A stretch of DNA of 64,000 nt from Amycolatopsis jejuensis (GTDB lineage: Bacteria > Actinomycetota > Actinomycetes > Mycobacteriales > Pseudonocardiaceae): positions 62,001-126,000 of the forward strand of contig NZ_JNYZ01000008.1 of assembly GCF_000717335.1 (NCBI RefSeq), read 5' to 3'. The notes under the pieces were generated by a model. The model made no database searches and was not told the origin of the DNA. It saw nothing but the letters and a program-made list of their open reading frames with translations. This document shows, piece by piece, positions 62,292 through 64,000 of the stretch (positions within the stretch are counted from its first letter, which is position 1; every line of letters starts with the position of its first letter). Made by a program: the position numbers and the translations under genes.

Positions 62292-62315
62292 GCAGGACTG
62301 CTGCTCACGAGGAGG
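62281..62315. terminator. Bidirectional terminator: perfect 15-bp stem, 5-nt loop
   Basis: CCTCCTCGTGAGCAG-GACTG-CTGCTCACGAGGAGG is a perfect inverted repeat between the convergent TetR (stop 62289-62291, inside the left arm) and NTF2-like (stop 62323) genes. It serves both directions. Confidence 0.9.
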
Positions 62316-62322
62316 GGCGGGG

Positions 62323-62763
62323 TCAGCTCGCGGTCCCGGAGAACAGCTCGGCGATCCGCTCCGCGGGCATGCGTTCGGCGTTGGTGTCGGCGTGCCGGTG
62401 GATCATCTTCCACGTCCCGTCCGTGCGCCGGAAGAGATGGGTCACGCGGACGTGGAACTCGGTCGGCGCGGCCGCGCCCGTCCCGGTCACCCGTCCGTGT
62501 TCCACCCCGACCGCGTAGCCGAGGTCGCCGCTGTGCCCGGACCTGAGGTTCTCGTACCTCAGCGTGCCTTCGCTGAACCGCGCCAGCGCCAGCGCCGCCC
62601 GGTCGTGGATCTCCGATGGCTGCTGCAGTGCGCCGCCGAACCCGCCGAACAGGGTGAAGTCGTCCGCCAGTCCCGATTCCTCGGCCAGCTTGCCGACGCT
62701 GCCGCCCAAATCCATCGTCCGGCTCTCGAACCGCCGCATCATGGCTGCGAACTCTTCGCTCAT
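62323..62763 (-). CDS. NTF2-like/SnoaL-type small protein
   Basis: 146 residues of the nuclear-transport-factor-2 fold used by SnoaL-like cyclases and DUF4440 proteins. The C-terminal EFHVRVTHLFRRTDGTWKMI then HRHAD motif is characteristic, and a hydrophobic N-terminal helix covers the pocket. It may catalyse or just bind a small hydrophobic compound. AGAGAGGAAC precedes the ATG. It is 37 bp after the MBL-fold gene and shares its operon. Confidence 0.83.
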   Translation of the reverse strand: MSEEFAAMMRRFESRTMDLGGSVGKLAEESGLADDFTLFGGFGGALQQPSEIHDRAALALARFSEGTLRYENLRSGHSGDLGYAVGVEHGRVTGTGAAAPTEFHVRVTHLFRRTDGTWKMIHRHADTNAERMPAERIAELFSGTAS

Positions 62764-62800
62764 CAGGTTCCTCTCTCTTCGTCGGGGTGCTCCCCGACCG

Positions 62801-63820
62801 TCAGGGCAGGCCCAGCCGGCGGCGCAGCCCGGTGGTGTCGACGGGGGCCAGCCCCCCGCCGGTGAGCTGCCAGCCGTCCAGGTACCGCTGCGGTACGTGC
62901 AGGCTCGCGCCCGCGCGCGCCGCGGTGTCCTCGATCGCCGGGCTGGAGAACTCGCTGTCCGGGCCGATTCCGTCGTGGAACGGTGCGAAAATCGAGTCGA
63001 AGTGGTGCGGAATGAAGACCCGCGGCCGCAGCAACGGCATCGCCCCGGCCACCGACTCCTCGGCGTCCGGCAAGCCCATCCCCGGCCCGATCCACAGGTC
63101 GACACGCTCGATCCCGGCGTCGGCCATCGCGTCCCGCAGGTTGTCGAACGGACGGCCGTGATCGACCCCGTCGACGACGACCGGCCGCTGCGGATCGCCG
63201 ACCGCGCTCGCGTCGATGACGAACCAGGTGAGCCGCGTTTCGCCGGTGTGCCAGGAAAACAGGTAGCCACGGGACCCGCCGCCGTTGGGGAAAGCGTCGA
63301 GGGCACCGGCGTACAGGCCGCCGGTTTCCGGGTCCGGCACCGGTACCGCGGCGAGCTCCCGCGGTTCGCTGATCTCCGGGGCGACGTCCGCCAGCCCGTG
63401 ATCCCACCGCACGACCCACACCTCGAGACCGTCGGCCAGCACGAGGTGTTCGCCACCGGAGACCTCGGTGCACTGCCCGGCCGGGATGCCCTGTGCCAGT
63501 GCCTGGTACTTCGTCGACCGCGACCCGACCACCCGCGCGCCGGTCAGCTCCGCCACGGCGGCGACGTCGAAAGTGTGGTCGAAATGGCTGTGCCCGGTGA
63601 ACACGTAGCCGATCCCGCGCTCGCCGGATACGGCCGCGACGACGTCGGCGACGGTTTCCTTGTCCGGCACGCGCGGCGCCCGAGCGTGGTCGAACTCGAT
63701 CGGGCCGCCGTAGAACTCCTCCTGCGGGATCCGGGAGAAGTAGGCGTTGTACAGGATCTGCGTGTCCCCGGCTTCGAAGAGCCAGTTCGCCACCCCGAGC
63801 CAGGTCAGCCGTAGCGTCAT
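62801..63820 (-). CDS. Metallo-beta-lactamase-fold hydrolase (UlaG/lactonase-like)
   Basis: 339 residues. FTGHSHFDHTFD gives the HxHxDH site, IDASAVGDP and IPHHFDSIFAPFHDG further ligands. It resembles the UlaG/lactonase branch with an open barrel and a long C-terminal lid. ATG 63820 overlaps the stop of the upstream amidohydrolase as ATGA, so the two act together, probably opening a ring and then cleaving an amide or the reverse. Confidence 0.88.
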   Translation of the reverse strand: MTLRLTWLGVANWLFEAGDTQILYNAYFSRIPQEEFYGGPIEFDHARAPRVPDKETVADVVAAVSGERGIGYVFTGHSHFDHTFDVAAVAELTGARVVGSRSTKYQALAQGIPAGQCTEVSGGEHLVLADGLEVWVVRWDHGLADVAPEISEPRELAAVPVPDPETGGLYAGALDAFPNGGGSRGYLFSWHTGETRLTWFVIDASAVGDPQRPVVVDGVDHGRPFDNLRDAMADAGIERVDLWIGPGMGLPDAEESVAGAMPLLRPRVFIPHHFDSIFAPFHDGIGPDSEFSSPAIEDTAARAGASLHVPQRYLDGWQLTGGGLAPVDTTGLRRRLGLP

Positions 63821-64000
63821 CGGCGCACATCCTTCGCGACGGTACCCCGTTGCAGCACCAGTACGACGTCGTCCGGGCGGTTGAACAGCTCCGGGTCGTC
63901 CAGCGGATTTCCGGCGAACGCGGTGAGGTCTGCGTGCTTTCCCGGTTCGATCGTGCCGGTTTCCCCGGCGATGCCGAGGATTCCGGCATTGTCACGGGTC
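63817..64000 (-). CDS. Amidohydrolase, C-terminal end (5' part beyond window)
   Basis: Only about 60 residues are inside the window. They read GETGTIEPGKHADLTAFAGN then PLDDPELFNRPDDVVLVLQR, the C-terminal GxIExGKxADL(I/T) composite domain of imidazolonepropionase/prolidase-type amidohydrolases. The start lies right of base 64000. Stop TGA (63817-63819) overlaps the MBL-fold gene start. Confidence 0.85.
   Translation of the reverse strand, partial: TRDNAGILGIAGETGTIEPGKHADLTAFAGNPLDDPELFNRPDDVVLVLQRGTVAKDVRR

Overview
This window looks like a piece of a chromosome from a high-GC actinomycete. Strong third-position G/C bias, GTG starts, ATGA and GTGA stop/start overlaps and the gene families all fit Pseudonocardiaceae. 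Four copies of a 55-bp palindrome with GTCCGTGAAGGGAACCAT arms are a type of repeat I associate with Amycolatopsis. The genus is an inference, not proven. No rRNA, tRNA, CRISPR array, transposase or phage gene was seen. The window is rich in transporters, hydrolases and local regulators, as in an accessory chromosome arm.

Layout, left to right. 1-4.2 kb: minus-strand operon of an MHS-type MFS transporter, aldo/keto reductase, short-chain dehydrogenase and amidase (cut by the window edge), with two overlapping palindromes upstream. 4.3-4.5 kb: frameshifted scrap of a sugar-binding protein gene. 4.7-6.0 kb: unknown coiled-coil protein. 6.2-10.2 kb: GntR regulator and TauE-like exporter divergent from a ureohydrolase and an MFS transporter; the two upstream regions share TGGTC-type palindromes. 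10.3-18.3 kb: peptide-uptake operon with M19 dipeptidase homologue, GntR regulator, binding protein, C45 acylase, permease, a fused permease-ATPase and an ATPase, preceded by two CTGTCGACAG operators. 18.4-20.4 kb: two coupled sigma-factor genes, one with a Sel1-like N-terminus, and a small membrane protein. 20.7-26.6 kb: amine catabolism, with copper amine oxidase and permease divergent from a second permease and an IclR regulator, separated by a 31-bp tandem repeat. 26.7-31.8 kb: methyltransferase and MerR regulator, then a GMC oxidoreductase with a Tat-exported partner and a PucR-type regulator.

32.0-43.7 kb is the most interesting region. A minus-strand set of flavodoxin-like oxidoreductase, DHA2 exporter and LysR regulator faces a ten-gene plus-strand operon. 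That operon opens with homologues of the two enzymes that make 3-amino-4-hydroxybenzoate (3,4-AHBA; GriI and GriH in grixazone biosynthesis). It continues with a stand-alone adenylating enzyme, two carrier proteins, a complete ketosynthase, a short ketosynthase-like partner lacking the active-site Cys, a second adenylating enzyme, a small Cys-containing protein and an NAD-dependent epimerase-like protein. My reading is a compact 3,4-AHBA-primed, type II-like assembly line whose product I cannot name.

43.9-50.7 kb: metallo-beta-lactamase-fold hydrolase, methionine aminopeptidase, DUF885 protein, TIGR04076 protein, luciferase-like monooxygenase, XRE-cupin regulator and divergent amidohydrolase. 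50.8-58.5 kb: DUF1028 protein, then a second peptide-type ABC operon (two permeases, binding protein, metallo-hydrolase, a single-chain double ATPase). 58.6-59.6 kb: decayed phenylacetate-CoA-ligase-like gene. 59.7-64 kb: TPP-dependent enzyme with a TetR regulator, then a convergent minus-strand set of amidohydrolase (cut by the edge), metallo-hydrolase and NTF2-like protein, separated by a perfect 15-bp-stem terminator.
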